Shown: positions 26,243 through 34,723, numbered from the stretch's first letter. The stretch: DNA of 64,000 bases from Sphingobacterium sp. CZ-2 (GCF_004526235.1 NZ_CP038159.1:1550001-1614000), one strand, 5' to 3'. Translations and numbers: made by a program. The notes: generated by a model not told the origin, from the letters alone.

Positions 26243-27661
26243 ATGAAGCGAAGAACTTTTCTACAAAATTCGGCCGCGTTAGGCGCCGGTATGCTGGCTA
26301 GTAAATTCAGCTTTGCCATGCCTCCAGCCGATTTTCCGGTGGTGCGGGTGGCGGAAAAAGACCGTCATTTCCGAAGTAAGCCGATCGAAGATATGATCAA
26401 GGAATTCCAGAAGAATGTAGCCGATAAGGAATTGGGCTGGATGTTCAACAACTGTTTGCCGAATACCTTGGATACCACCATCTATGATGAAACCAAGGAC
26501 AACCGCAAGAGAACTTATGTAATCACCGGAGACATCGATGCCATGTGGTTGCGCGATAGTAGTGCGCAGGTTTGGCCTTATCTTCAATTCATGAAAAAGG
26601 ATCCGAAATTGAAGGATCTGATCCTGGGATTGATCAATAAGCAATCGGAATGTATCAATATAGACCCTTACGCCAATGCTTTCTATAATGATCCGACCAA
26701 AAAAGGAGAATGGTTCAAGGATCATACCGACATGAAACCCGGTCTGCATGAACGTAAATGGGAAATAGATTCGCTCTGCTACCCTATTAGATTGGCCTAT
26801 CATTATTGGAAGGAAACCAATGATAATACCCCATTTGATGAAGTATGGGTGCAAGCACAGGAAAAAACCTTGCAGACTTTTATCGAACAGCAACGGAAGG
26901 AGAATCTTGGCCCCTATCGTTTTGAACGGACGACTTCCCGTGGTTCAGATACCCTTCAGGTAGATGGATATGGCTATCCGGTCAATCCCGTTGGTCTGAT
27001 CGTTTCCAGTTTCCGTCCTTCAGATGACTGCAGTATTTTCCCATTCCTGATCCCTTCAAATCTTTTTGCGGTTACCAGTTTGAGGCAATCGGCAGAGATT
27101 TTAAGGAAAGTAAAGAACAATACCGATTTGGCGGCCAAAATGGAAGCTTTGGCCAATGAAGTGGATGCTGCCGTGAAGAAATATGGTATCATCGACCATC
27201 CTACGCATGGGCGTGTATATGCATTTGAGGTGGATGGCTTCGGAAGTTACCTGATGATGGATGACGCGAATGTCCCTAGTTTATTGGCTTTACCTTATTT
27301 GGGGGCAGTGGATAAGAATGATGAGGTTTACCAACGCACAAGAGCGTATATACTATCGGACAAAAACCCGTTCTTCTTTAAGGGGAAATTTGCAGAAGGA
27401 ATCGGCGGACCGCATATTGGTCGTGATATGATCTGGCCGATGTCCATTATCATGCGTGCTTTCACTTCTTCGAATGATGAAGAGATCCGAACCTGTGTTC
27501 AGACCTTAAAGAAAACACATGGTGGAACTGGATTTATGCATGAGTCCTTCCATAAAGATGACCCTAAGAAATTTACCAGACATTGGTTTGCGTGGACAAA
27601 TACGCTGTTTGGTGAGTTGCTATGGAAATTATACAAGGAGAAACCTCAATTGTTGAGTTAA
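26243..27661 (+). CDS. Glycoside hydrolase family 125 protein (exo-alpha-1,6-mannosidase)
   Basis: 472 residues. The N-terminus looks like a Tat signal (MKRRTFLQNSAALGAG, MLASKFSFAM), so export to the periplasm in folded form is likely. The rest matches the GH125 (former DUF1237) all-alpha barrel: ITGDIDAMWLRDSSAQVWPY near residue 95 with the acidic active-site residues, CINIDPYANAFYND, VNPVGLIVSSFRPSDDC, and the C-terminal GTGFMHESFHKDDPKKFTRH. GH125 enzymes release alpha-1,6-linked mannose from N-glycans or mannans. No SusC/SusD or other glycan-use genes are adjacent, so it acts outside a visible utilisation locus. Confidence 0.92.
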   Translation: MKRRTFLQNSAALGAGMLASKFSFAMPPADFPVVRVAEKDRHFRSKPIEDMIKEFQKNVADKELGWMFNNCLPNTLDTTIYDETKDNRKRTYVITGDIDAMWLRDSSAQVWPYLQFMKKDPKLKDLILGLINKQSECINIDPYANAFYNDPTKKGEWFKDHTDMKPGLHERKWEIDSLCYPIRLAYHYWKETNDNTPFDEVWVQAQEKTLQTFIEQQRKENLGPYRFERTTSRGSDTLQVDGYGYPVNPVGLIVSSFRPSDDCSIFPFLIPSNLFAVTSLRQSAEILRKVKNNTDLAAKMEALANEVDAAVKKYGIIDHPTHGRVYAFEVDGFGSYLMMDDANVPSLLALPYLGAVDKNDEVYQRTRAYILSDKNPFFFKGKFAEGIGGPHIGRDMIWPMSIIMRAFTSSNDEEIRTCVQTLKKTHGGTGFMHESFHKDDPKKFTRHWFAWTNTLFGELLWKLYKEKPQLLS

Positions 27662-27696
27662 GTTTTTTCAGCTAAAGCTGAGCTATAATTTAATTT

Positions 27697-27740
27697 AACG
27701 GGGCTACTTTGCTTGAAAACCGATGCAAAGTAGCCCCGTT
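27697..27740. terminator. Bidirectional terminator between the GH125 and lipoprotein genes
   Basis: A perfect 16-bp inverted repeat (AACGGGGCTACTTTGC, 12-base loop, exact partner at 27725-27740) lies between two convergent genes, with T/A-rich flanks on both sides. Confidence 0.85.
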
Positions 27741-27751
27741 AATTATTTTCA

Positions 27752-28831
27752 CTAATTTCTTATCACAAAATCATTCAGGTAGATCTTTTTTGATTCTGCA
27801 AAAAGCACCTTAGGTTGTCCGTTTGTCCATAGGACAGCAGTGGATTTCGTACCGTTCAAATAATTCCCTAGCACATACACTTTGCCAGCAACAACTTGAA
27901 TCGCCGTTGCGGCAAGACTTTGGTTAGGATTCAATTGATAGAGTTTTGTTCTGTTTTTATAGACTACCGCAGTACCCTTATTGTTGTTGTAAAAATTGGC
28001 TACATAATAATAATCCTGACCAGACATCGTACCAATGACATCCGTAGCAGAACCACCCAATAGCATTTTAAAAACCTGCACATCGTTTTTCCAAACCATG
28101 GCCGCATCGCCGTCCTTAGCAAAGTTTTCTTTACCGATCACATAGATATCCGAACCAATTGCATGGACATAATCGGCATAGGTATTTGGACCAGCAAGCG
28201 CAATCGCATAACCATCTTTGAACATGTGGGCATTACTATTAAATCGACCTGCCAATACTGGTTTACCGTTCGATTCCGTAATGGAAGTCAAAGTGGATGA
28301 GGCAAGACAACAAGCCTTTCTGGATTCTACGCCATTTGTCCACAGAAATAACCCATAGTAGCCTGAATGGTCTTTCGTTCCTCCAACATATACTTTTGAA
28401 CCAATTACATTGATCGAAGTCCCACTATTAAAATTTCCGGCAGCAGTTAAATAGGAAATCCTGTTATTCTTCCAATAAGCAACGCGTTTTTTTCCTCCTG
28501 CAGCCATTTGGTAGCCTGTTACATGGGCTTCCTTAGTGTTCACTGCTGCAATCGCCAAGGCATCAGACCGTGTATTTGGCGAAAGATTGATCAGGGAATC
28601 GTTAATGCTCAAGATCGCGTTCCGATCTGCAGTCTTAAAATCTGCATTATATTTATAACCCGCATAGAAAAACGTAAGGGGCTTGGGTGTTGGTGTTGTC
28701 GGTGGATCTATGGGAACTTCCGGATTTCCTGGATCAGGAGTCACGGGTTCCACCTCTTTCTTACTACAGGAAGAAATAATCATCAACATGCTCAATGCCA
28801 ATACGGCGCTTTTTAAATCTAATCTTTTCAT
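27752..28831 (-). CDS. Hypothetical lipoprotein, possible beta-propeller
   Basis: 359 residues. A lipoprotein signal ends in MIISSC (Cys at residue 22), followed by a Pro/Thr-rich tether (EPVTPDPGNPEVPIDP and onward). The mature domain has repeated short units of the form YVxG, W-K/T-N and AVxWTNG (for example RVAYWKNNRISYL, GLFLWTNGVES, AAMVWKNDVQVF, AVVYKNRTKLY, TAVLWTNGQPKVL), spaced about 45 residues, suggesting a six- or seven-bladed propeller exposed at the cell surface or in the periplasm. No enzymatic motif seen. It stands alone with a terminator downstream. Confidence 0.75.
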   Translation of the reverse strand: MKRLDLKSAVLALSMLMIISSCSKKEVEPVTPDPGNPEVPIDPPTTPTPKPLTFFYAGYKYNADFKTADRNAILSINDSLINLSPNTRSDALAIAAVNTKEAHVTGYQMAAGGKKRVAYWKNNRISYLTAAGNFNSGTSINVIGSKVYVGGTKDHSGYYGLFLWTNGVESRKACCLASSTLTSITESNGKPVLAGRFNSNAHMFKDGYAIALAGPNTYADYVHAIGSDIYVIGKENFAKDGDAAMVWKNDVQVFKMLLGGSATDVIGTMSGQDYYYVANFYNNNKGTAVVYKNRTKLYQLNPNQSLAATAIQVVAGKVYVLGNYLNGTKSTAVLWTNGQPKVLFAESKKIYLNDFVIRN

Positions 28832-29055
28832 AATTTTTATTTCTTGCTAATTGGCACACAAAAAAAGAACCAGTCTTAGACGGTATAGAAGGGTTGGCTA
28901 TAGGAATTATATAAATCATGCTCTTTAGCATTTAAACAGGGAAATGAGGGTATATACAAAGTATCTACTTCATATTTTAACAGGGAATTTTAAAAATGAT
29001 TGGCTACCTTATGGTAATTAAGCTAAGAAAAGTCATCTTTGCATAGCAATACAAC

Positions 29056-29886
29056 ATGGAGAACACAAATTATCACGCAGGTCCTATCGGCATATTTGAT
29101 TCTGGATACGGTGGGTTGACTGTATTTAAGGAAATCTATAAAGCCCTACCTAAGTATGATTATATCTATCTGGGAGATAATGCCCGTGTACCTTATGGTA
29201 CCCGATCTTTTGAAACTGTCTATGAATTCACCAAACAATGTGTGTTCAAACTGTTCGATGAAGGCTGTAACCTGGTGATATTGGCATGTAATACGGCATC
29301 TGCTAAGGCTTTAAGAAGCATTCAGCAGAATGACCTACCTCCGGGCAAGAAAGTTCTGGGTGTTATCCGGCCTACATCAGAAGTGGTTGACCAATTTACA
29401 AACACGAATAAAGTAGGGATCTTGGCAACCCAGGGCACCGTAAATTCCGGTTCCTATGTTATTGAGATCAATAAGTTCCATCCGGAAATCGAGGTTTTTC
29501 AGCATGCTTGTCCGTTATGGGTTCCCATTGTTGAAAATAACGAGATGGATAGTGAGGGTTCTCAGTTTTTTGTCCAGGAGGATCTGAAGGAGTTATTGGC
29601 TATGTCGCCTGATATGGATACTATTTTGTTAGCCTGTACGCATTATCCATTGTTGCTTCCTATTATTGAACAGTTCGTACCTAAGGGAATCAATATTATT
29701 TCCCAGGGTGAGTTGGTAGCGGAAAGTTTAGTAGATTATTTGAAAAGGCATCCGGAAGTGGATGAAAAATGCAGTAAATCTGGGGAGTTGAAGTTTTATA
29801 CCACGGATGATCCGGTGGATTTTAACCTGAAAGCAGAGCTATTTTTTGGAAGAAAGATTGAATCGGAGGTGATAAAGGTGGTTTAG
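29056..29886 (+). CDS. murI: Glutamate racemase
   Basis: 276 residues. A cofactor-independent racemase giving D-glutamate for peptidoglycan. The two catalytic cysteines are present in their usual contexts, LVILACNTASAKALR and ILLACTHYPLLLP. The N-terminus has the family signature GIFDSGYGGLTVFKEI, and YLGDNARVPYGTRS binds the substrate carboxylate. Monocistronic; it converges with the toxin-antitoxin pair and overlaps its 3' end by 4 bases. Confidence 0.97.
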   Translation: MENTNYHAGPIGIFDSGYGGLTVFKEIYKALPKYDYIYLGDNARVPYGTRSFETVYEFTKQCVFKLFDEGCNLVILACNTASAKALRSIQQNDLPPGKKVLGVIRPTSEVVDQFTNTNKVGILATQGTVNSGSYVIEINKFHPEIEVFQHACPLWVPIVENNEMDSEGSQFFVQEDLKELLAMSPDMDTILLACTHYPLLLPIIEQFVPKGINIISQGELVAESLVDYLKRHPEVDEKCSKSGELKFYTTDDPVDFNLKAELFFGRKIESEVIKVV

Positions 29887-30269
29887 TATTTAAATAAATT
29901 CAGGTGCTTAATAAATTTAAAATCTCTAATATTAAAAGTGAATAATTCAATTTCTACTTCAATTGAAGTAGCTGCAATTAAAGCATCAGGAATATTTAAA
30001 CCATGACTCAAATGATAACTATTTATCAAATCTATAGATCTTAAAGTAATTTCAGGATTGATTAAAATGGTATCAAATTTCTTTATTTTTTTGGCAATCT
30101 GTATACTATCATTTTTATGAATCGCTCCTTTTATTAACTCCATTCTACTTATTGCTGTTAATAAAACATTTTCAATCCCAACCTCATTTATTATCTCCTT
30201 TGTAAAATTGTGACGGTTCCTCTTATTATCAAGTAATTCAATTAGAACATCCGTATCACAGATTATCAT
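29883..30269 (-). CDS. VapC-like PIN-domain ribonuclease toxin
   Basis: 128 residues from the ATG at 30269 (a start at 30281 would overlap the antitoxin further). The PIN-domain acidic residues are all present: CDTDVLIELL (D5), ISRMELIKGA, IPDALIAATS and FNIRDFKF. VapC enzymes cut tRNA or rRNA and are held inactive by the partner protein. The start codon overlaps the upstream stop as ATGA, the usual translational coupling of a toxin-antitoxin pair. The pair is visibly more AT-rich than its neighbours, with Lys/Ile/Asn-rich proteins, pointing to horizontal gain. The RNA target is unknown. Confidence 0.85.
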   Translation of the reverse strand: MIICDTDVLIELLDNKRNRHNFTKEIINEVGIENVLLTAISRMELIKGAIHKNDSIQIAKKIKKFDTILINPEITLRSIDLINSYHLSHGLNIPDALIAATSIEVEIELFTFNIRDFKFIKHLNLFKY

Positions 30270-30511
30270 TTTCGATTCCAAGATGATATACGTAAATTTT
30301 TGGCTGTGTAATTTTGATGTGAGAATATTTTCTGCAATTCTTTAATATCTATACTTGAATCACCTTTTTCAATTGCAACACCATTAATATGATATATCTT
30401 TTTAGATTTTTTCTTTTTTAAGGATGTTATGGAGAATTCCAAGTATTCACTTAAAAATGCTAACATTTTAAAAGTTTTAAATTTTTTATATTTAATTATT
30501 ACTTCAGGCAT
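30266..30511 (-). CDS. Predicted antitoxin partner of the PIN-domain toxin
   Basis: 81 residues from the ATG at 30511. A TTG at 30532 is excluded because it lies within the -7 box (30530-30537). The protein starts MPEVIIKYKKFKTFKMLAFL, resembling the short N-terminal strand and helix of small Bacteroidota antitoxins, and has a Lys-rich middle (SLKKKKSKKIYH). No standard VapB AbrB or RHH motif is certain, so the call rests on position: it lies directly upstream of the toxin, overlapping it by 4 bases, and shares its AT-rich composition. Autorepression of the promoter is expected for such pairs but not shown. Confidence 0.65.
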   Translation of the reverse strand: MPEVIIKYKKFKTFKMLAFLSEYLEFSITSLKKKKSKKIYHINGVAIEKGDSSIDIKELQKIFSHQNYTAKNLRISSWNRK

Positions 30512-30529
30512 TGCTAAATTATTTATTAT

Positions 30530-30537
30530 CAAATTTA
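30530..30537 (-). promoter_or_regulatory. -7 promoter box of the toxin-antitoxin pair
   Basis: The minus strand reads TAAATTTG, a perfect TAnnTTTG. The implied transcript start is near 30523, 12 bases before the antitoxin ATG. Confidence 0.5.
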
Positions 30538-30634
30538 TTGAAATGATTTTAGATTAACGACTGAAAATCAGTAATTAACATTTAATTAAAACTACAGTAA
30601 ATTAGTGCAAGGCTGGAAGATATTGGGAACTCTT

Positions 30635-30876
30635 CGTCATTGCGAGGCTAGCCGTCATTGCGAGGAACGAAGCAATCTTTCAGCCTTTGTCATCCTGTGC
30701 AACTTCGAAGGATCTATACGATTACATACGAACAGATGGTTCGACTCCGCTCACCATGACATGCGGGAAGATTGCTTCCTCGTACCTCCTCGCAATGACG
30801 GGCAAAGTCTCCTCGCAATCAAAGGGAAAACCTCCTCGCAATGACGGGCAAAGTCTCCTCGTTATTAAAGGGAAAA
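30635..30876. repeat. Nested-palindrome repeat element, copy 3, with inverted core
   Basis: Fills most of the 443-base gap between the antitoxin and the next gene; the first 100 bases of that gap are plain AT-rich sequence. The outer arms at 30653-30680 and 30767-30800 have the same orientation as in copies 1 and 2, but the core (30685-30763) is their reverse complement: the arm with AGGATGACAAAG now lies left and the arm with CATGTCATG right. A 46-bp tandem unit follows (30785-30830, 30831-30876). No transposase. Confidence 0.8.
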
Positions 30877-30975
30877 CCTCCTCTTATTAAAAGTAAATCT
30901 CCTCTGTTAAAATAAGTTAATCAAAAACTATTCTCCTCCAATAATCCCTAATTTAGGTCATCTAATTAGTACCTA

Positions 30976-31746
30976 ATGAGATTTTTTATATCCTTTATTT
31001 TCTTTTTTGGCATCCTAATTCCAATATCCGCGCAGACAATCATCGGTCAAATCCGGGATTTGGCTAGTAAAAAACCATTATCAGGCGTAAAAGTGGAAAG
31101 TGCAGAGAACAAAACAGTCACTGACACTCAAGGCAAATTCTCCATCCAGGTTTACGGTCGCGACGACAGTCTAACCTTTTCCTTAAAAGGTTATAAAACC
31201 CAGCGATTGATCTACAAAAATGGGATTTACAGGTCTAATATCCAGATTGCATTAGAAGAAATTGTGACGGAAATTGAAGAAATTGTAATCGAGCGAAAAG
31301 TGGTCGGAAGTGATCAACCAAAAGTAAAACCCATTTTTATTGAGCAAAAAAAGAAATCAAAATTAAGGCAGATATTTGGAGATCGCGTTGATCTTTCTGG
31401 TGGGCCAAGGCCAGGATTTCTCGCCAATGGTAGTACCGCCCAATTATTCAGCATCAACGTCCTTTCTGTAATTTCCATGTTCAAAAAAGAAAAAGAACCT
31501 AAAAAATCAAAAGAAGAGCAATTGGAAGAGTTGGAAAGGGATATCCAAAATGCAGATTTTGTCTTCTCGAAGAAACTGATCACAGAAATAACTGGATTAA
31601 CTGGAGATAGGCTCCAGATTTTTCAGAATATATACCGTCCTCCCTACTCCACATTAATTGAAATGTCTGAATACGAACTTCGGGTATATATTGAAAAAAG
31701 TTTTAAAGAATTTCAGAAGGAGAATCCAGCAGCTAAGAAACCTTAG
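30976..31746 (+). CDS. Exported protein with carboxypeptidase-regulatory-like domain
   Basis: 256 residues. Signal peptide with a strongly Phe-rich core (residues 1-20, ending ISAQ). Residues 21-95 form a CarboxypepD_reg-like beta-sandwich: TIIGQIRDLASKKPLSGVKV, then TDTQGKFSIQV and SLTFSLKGYKTQ, the fold seen at the N-terminus of TonB-dependent transporters. The C-terminal half is charged and helical (KKEKEPKKSKEEQLEELERD) with a final region YSTLIEMSEYELRVYIEKSF. No TonB box or barrel follows, so it is not a truncated transporter by length. Such small proteins are common in Bacteroidota and their function is unknown. Monocistronic. Confidence 0.75.
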   Translation: MRFFISFIFFFGILIPISAQTIIGQIRDLASKKPLSGVKVESAENKTVTDTQGKFSIQVYGRDDSLTFSLKGYKTQRLIYKNGIYRSNIQIALEEIVTEIEEIVIERKVVGSDQPKVKPIFIEQKKKSKLRQIFGDRVDLSGGPRPGFLANGSTAQLFSINVLSVISMFKKEKEPKKSKEEQLEELERDIQNADFVFSKKLITEITGLTGDRLQIFQNIYRPPYSTLIEMSEYELRVYIEKSFKEFQKENPAAKKP

Positions 31747-31764
31747 CCTGTAGGCCCATAAAAA

Positions 31765-32187
31765 TTAAGAAACCTTAGCCTGTAAGGCCAATGCATATAA
31801 TTTCATCTGTTTCACCATAGCCAACAAGCCATTCGCTCTGGTAGGCGACAAATGCTCCTTCAATCCGATCTGTTCAATAAAATAAAGGTCTGCATCCGCA
31901 ATTTCCTTTGGCGTATGACCGGAAAGCACTTTCACCATCAAACTCACCAAACCTTTGGTGATCACCGCATCGCTATCCGCCGTAAACCACAGTTTACCAT
32001 CCTTCATCTCTGGAAATAACCAAACCTTGGATTGGCAGCCTTTTATAATATATTGCTCCTGTTTATTGGCTTCATCAATCAAAGGAAGCTCTTTACCCAA
32101 CTGAATAATATATTCATATTTCTCCATCCAATCGGAATAGAAAGCAAAATCCTCGATTAATTCGTCCTGTATTTCGTTTATTGTCAT
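31765..32187 (-). CDS. sufE: SufE-family cysteine desulfurase activator
   Basis: 140 residues. SufE accepts the persulfide from SufS and passes it to the Fe-S assembly scaffold, stimulating the desulfurase. The SufE fold is clear: the N-terminal helix EIQDELIEDFAFYSDWMEKY, the acceptor cysteine in QYIIKGCQSKVWL, then LWFTADSDAVITKGLVSLMVKVLSG and IGLKEHLSPTRANGL. It lies 50 bases downstream of sufS on the same strand, the expected functional pair. The sufBCD scaffold genes are not in this window. Confidence 0.95.
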   Translation of the reverse strand: MTINEIQDELIEDFAFYSDWMEKYEYIIQLGKELPLIDEANKQEQYIIKGCQSKVWLFPEMKDGKLWFTADSDAVITKGLVSLMVKVLSGHTPKEIADADLYFIEQIGLKEHLSPTRANGLLAMVKQMKLYALALQAKVS

Positions 32188-32239
32188 TATCTATATTTAA
32201 TTTCGGCCTATCACCTTAAGGTTTATCACCTGAAAAGGC

Positions 32240-33463
32240 TTAAACCAACATGGCAACTGCGCGTTTCACGCCAGCAACCAATGCATCTATCTCTTCTTTT
32301 GTATTATACACCGCCAAACTTGCCCTAACTGTTCCAGGAATTCCATATTGCTCCATGACCGGTTGAGCACAGTGATGCCCTGTCCGAACAGCAATTCCCA
32401 ATTTATCTAAGATCACCCCAATATCATATGGATGGGTGCCATCTACCACGAAGGAGATCACCGAGGATTTCTCTTTGGCAGTTCCGATAAAGCGAATCCC
32501 TTCCACTTCCTGCAGACGCTCCGTTGCATAGGCCAACAAATCATCTTCATATGCTTTGATATTGTCCAATCCGAGGGAATTGATATAATCGATCGCTGCA
32601 TTCAAGGTAATTCCAGCTTCGATATTTGGCGTTCCAGCCTCAAATTTAAAAGGCAATTCATTATAGGTGGTCTTCTCAAAACTAACGTCCTTGATCATAT
32701 CACCACCACCTTGGTAAGGCGGCATGGCGTTCAACCATTTTTCTTTACCATACAACACCCCTACTCCGGTCGGTCCGTACATTTTATGTCCAGAAAAGAC
32801 CAAGAAGTCCACATCCAATTCCTGAACATCAATTTTCAGATGCTGTACAGCTTGTGCAGCATCCAACAGAACCGGTACATTTTTAGCATGAGCCAAACGG
32901 ATAATTTCCCTGATCGGATTTATCGTTCCTAAGGCATTGGAGACATAGTTTACAGAAACCAATTTAGTTTTATCATTCAACATAGCAGCATAAGCGTCCA
33001 TATCCAATTCACCAGCCTCGTTCATCGGGATAACCTTCAAAACCGCTTTCTTAGTCTCACACAACATCTGCCAAGGCACAATGTTCGAATGATGCTCCAT
33101 CGCCGAAATAATGATCTCATCCCCTTCATGCACAAATTCTTGCCCATAACAGGTCGCTACCAGGTTGATACTATCCGTAGTTCCTTTGGTAATGATGACC
33201 TCATAATCATGCTCCGCATGTATGAACTCCTGAACCTTACGACGTGTAACCTCAAAGGCATCAGTTGATATTTGGCTCAGATAGTGCACACCACGGTGCA
33301 CATTACTGTTCATATCGGTATAATAAGCCATGATGGCATCGATTACAGCTTGGGGTTTTTGAGTGGTTGCTCCATTATCGAGGTATACCAAAGGCTTTCC
33401 ATTCACCTCACGTTTCAATATCGGAAAGTCTGCGCGTATCGCCTGTATATCTAAATTGTTCAA
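32240..33463 (-). CDS. sufS: SufS-type cysteine desulfurase
   Basis: 407 residues from the TTG at 33463 (reading NNLDIQAIRADFPILKRE). A longer frame from an ATG at 33526 exists, but a perfect -7 box on the minus strand at 33490-33497 would put the transcript start downstream of that ATG, and the extra residues do not resemble SufS. A PLP enzyme that takes sulfur from cysteine for Fe-S cluster assembly. Motifs: YLDNGATTQKP at the N-terminus, the PLP Lys in SGHKMYGPTGVGVLYG, and the persulfide Cys in the group II loop RTGHHCAQPVMEQYG. Forms a unit with sufE. Confidence 0.95.
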   Translation of the reverse strand: MNNLDIQAIRADFPILKREVNGKPLVYLDNGATTQKPQAVIDAIMAYYTDMNSNVHRGVHYLSQISTDAFEVTRRKVQEFIHAEHDYEVIITKGTTDSINLVATCYGQEFVHEGDEIIISAMEHHSNIVPWQMLCETKKAVLKVIPMNEAGELDMDAYAAMLNDKTKLVSVNYVSNALGTINPIREIIRLAHAKNVPVLLDAAQAVQHLKIDVQELDVDFLVFSGHKMYGPTGVGVLYGKEKWLNAMPPYQGGGDMIKDVSFEKTTYNELPFKFEAGTPNIEAGITLNAAIDYINSLGLDNIKAYEDDLLAYATERLQEVEGIRFIGTAKEKSSVISFVVDGTHPYDIGVILDKLGIAVRTGHHCAQPVMEQYGIPGTVRASLAVYNTKEEIDALVAGVKRAVAMLV

Positions 33464-33489
33464 TTTTTCCAGTTTTGATAAAAGTTCTA

Positions 33490-33497
33490 CAAAGTTA
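33490..33497 (-). promoter_or_regulatory. -7 promoter box of sufS-sufE
   Basis: The minus strand reads TAACTTTG, a perfect TAnnTTTG, about 27 bases upstream of the TTG start at 33463. It decides the start choice for sufS. Confidence 0.5.
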
Positions 33498-33615
33498 ATA
33501 TATATTAAAAACAATCGAGCAGACATTCCGTTAAATGAACGTAATAAAATATTTGAACATCTTTAAAACAAAATCCAATTAACAAAATTTAGATATATAT
33601 TAAATTAAGTTTAAT

Positions 33616-33623
33616 TACCTTTG
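33616..33623 (+). promoter_or_regulatory. -7 promoter box of the acyl-ACP desaturase
   Basis: TACCTTTG, a perfect TAnnTTTG, ends only 7 bases before the ATG at 33631. The transcript would be nearly leaderless if this box is used. Confidence 0.45.
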
Positions 33624-33630
33624 TTTAATT

Positions 33631-34623
33631 ATGCAAGAACAACCTTTGAACATACCAGAAGGCTCTAGGAAAGAGGTGATGACGTATCTGGAACCATTCA
33701 TGTTGAATGAAATGGCGGATTACCTGAAACCTGTGGAAGACATGTGGCAACCTGCCGACTTTCTTCCAGACTCTTCACGTGATACTTTTTTTGAGGAAGT
33801 ACGCGATCTGCAGGAAAGTGCGAAAGAACTTCCTTACGACCTTGTCGCAGTCTTAATCGGCGATACGGTGACTGAAGAGGCGCTTCCGACCTATGAATCT
33901 TGGTTGACTATGGTTGAGGACGTAGACAAGAACGAGCAAGGCGGCTGGATGAGATGGGTTCGTGCTTGGACAGCGGAAGAGAATCGCCACGGTGATCTAT
34001 TGAACAAATACCTTTACCTTTCCGGTCGTATTGACATGCGTCAATTCGAAATCTCCTTACAGTACCTGATCAAGGATGGTTTTGATATCGGTACAGGGGC
34101 CGATCCTTACCGCAACTTTATCTATACTTCCTTTCAGGAATTGGCAACAAATGTTTCCCATAGAAGGGTTGCAGGTTTATCCAAAAAATCAGGAGATAAA
34201 TTATTAGCTAAAATGTGTGGTGTTATTGCAGCAGATGAGGCAAGACATGCCAAGGCCTATATGTCCTTTATTTCCCATGCCCTGGTGGTTGATCCTAGCG
34301 AGGTGATGTTGGCTTTTGAAGACATGATGAAAAAGAAGATCGTGATGCCAGCGCATTTTCTACGTGAATCAGGAGAGCCACAAGGAGATGCCTTTGCGCA
34401 TTTCTCCGATGCGGCACAACGCTTAGGAGTTTATACTGCGGTGGATTACGTGGATATCCTTAAAGAACTTATCGCGGAATGGAAGATTGATCAAGTAGGC
34501 GGTTTGAACGAAAAAGGCGAAAAAGCAAGGGATTACCTCATGAAATTACCTGATCGTTTGTTACGATTAGCAGATCGAATCAAGATTCCAGAAAAAGAGT
34601 ATAACTTTAAGTGGATCTATTAA
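33631..34623 (+). CDS. Soluble acyl-[acyl-carrier-protein] desaturase (diiron, ferredoxin-dependent)
   Basis: 330 residues, helical-bundle diiron enzyme of the plant stearoyl-ACP desaturase family. The two iron-binding motifs are present: EENRHGDLLNKY (E-x-x-H, about residue 118) and ADEARHAKAYMSF (about residue 205), with further Glu ligands upstream of each. It introduces a cis double bond into acyl-ACP using O2 and two electrons from reduced ferredoxin. The next operon encodes a ferredoxin-NADP reductase and a 2Fe-2S ferredoxin, a plausible electron supply. Aerobic unsaturated fatty acid synthesis and membrane-fluidity control are inferred. It ends in a strong terminator, so it is a separate transcript from the MarR operon. 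Confidence 0.93.
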   Translation: MQEQPLNIPEGSRKEVMTYLEPFMLNEMADYLKPVEDMWQPADFLPDSSRDTFFEEVRDLQESAKELPYDLVAVLIGDTVTEEALPTYESWLTMVEDVDKNEQGGWMRWVRAWTAEENRHGDLLNKYLYLSGRIDMRQFEISLQYLIKDGFDIGTGADPYRNFIYTSFQELATNVSHRRVAGLSKKSGDKLLAKMCGVIAADEARHAKAYMSFISHALVVDPSEVMLAFEDMMKKKIVMPAHFLRESGEPQGDAFAHFSDAAQRLGVYTAVDYVDILKELIAEWKIDQVGGLNEKGEKARDYLMKLPDRLLRLADRIKIPEKEYNFKWIY

Positions 34624-34649
34624 GTTTTTAATTTAATTATAGAAAATAT

Positions 34650-34678
34650 AACCCGCCAAATAAATTGGCGGGTTTTTT
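34650..34678 (+). terminator. Terminator of the acyl-ACP desaturase gene
   Basis: A 10-bp GC-rich stem (AACCCGCCAA at 34650-34659, partner 34665-34674) is followed by a T run. Confidence 0.88.
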
Positions 34679-34693
34679 ATTAAAAATAACCCC

Positions 34694-34723
34694 TCAACCC
34701 CTTAAAAATCTTTAGGGGGTTGA
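34694..34723. repeat. Hairpin with TCAACCCC arms
   Basis: TCAACCCC (34694-34701) is exactly complementary to 34716-34723 across a 14-base A/T-rich loop. It lies between the desaturase terminator and the marR gene, with no T run. Could be a protein site or a small repeat element. Confidence 0.45.

Noticed and set aside
29883..30537. Larger genomic island or prophage around the toxin-antitoxin pair
   Set aside because: No integrase, phage gene, tRNA or flanking attachment repeat is visible; only the two small genes differ in composition.
30734..30752. T-loop-like GGTTCGACTCC suggesting a tRNA
   Set aside because: It is a mutated inner arm of the repeat element (GCTTCGACT in other copies). No acceptor or anticodon stem can be drawn around it.
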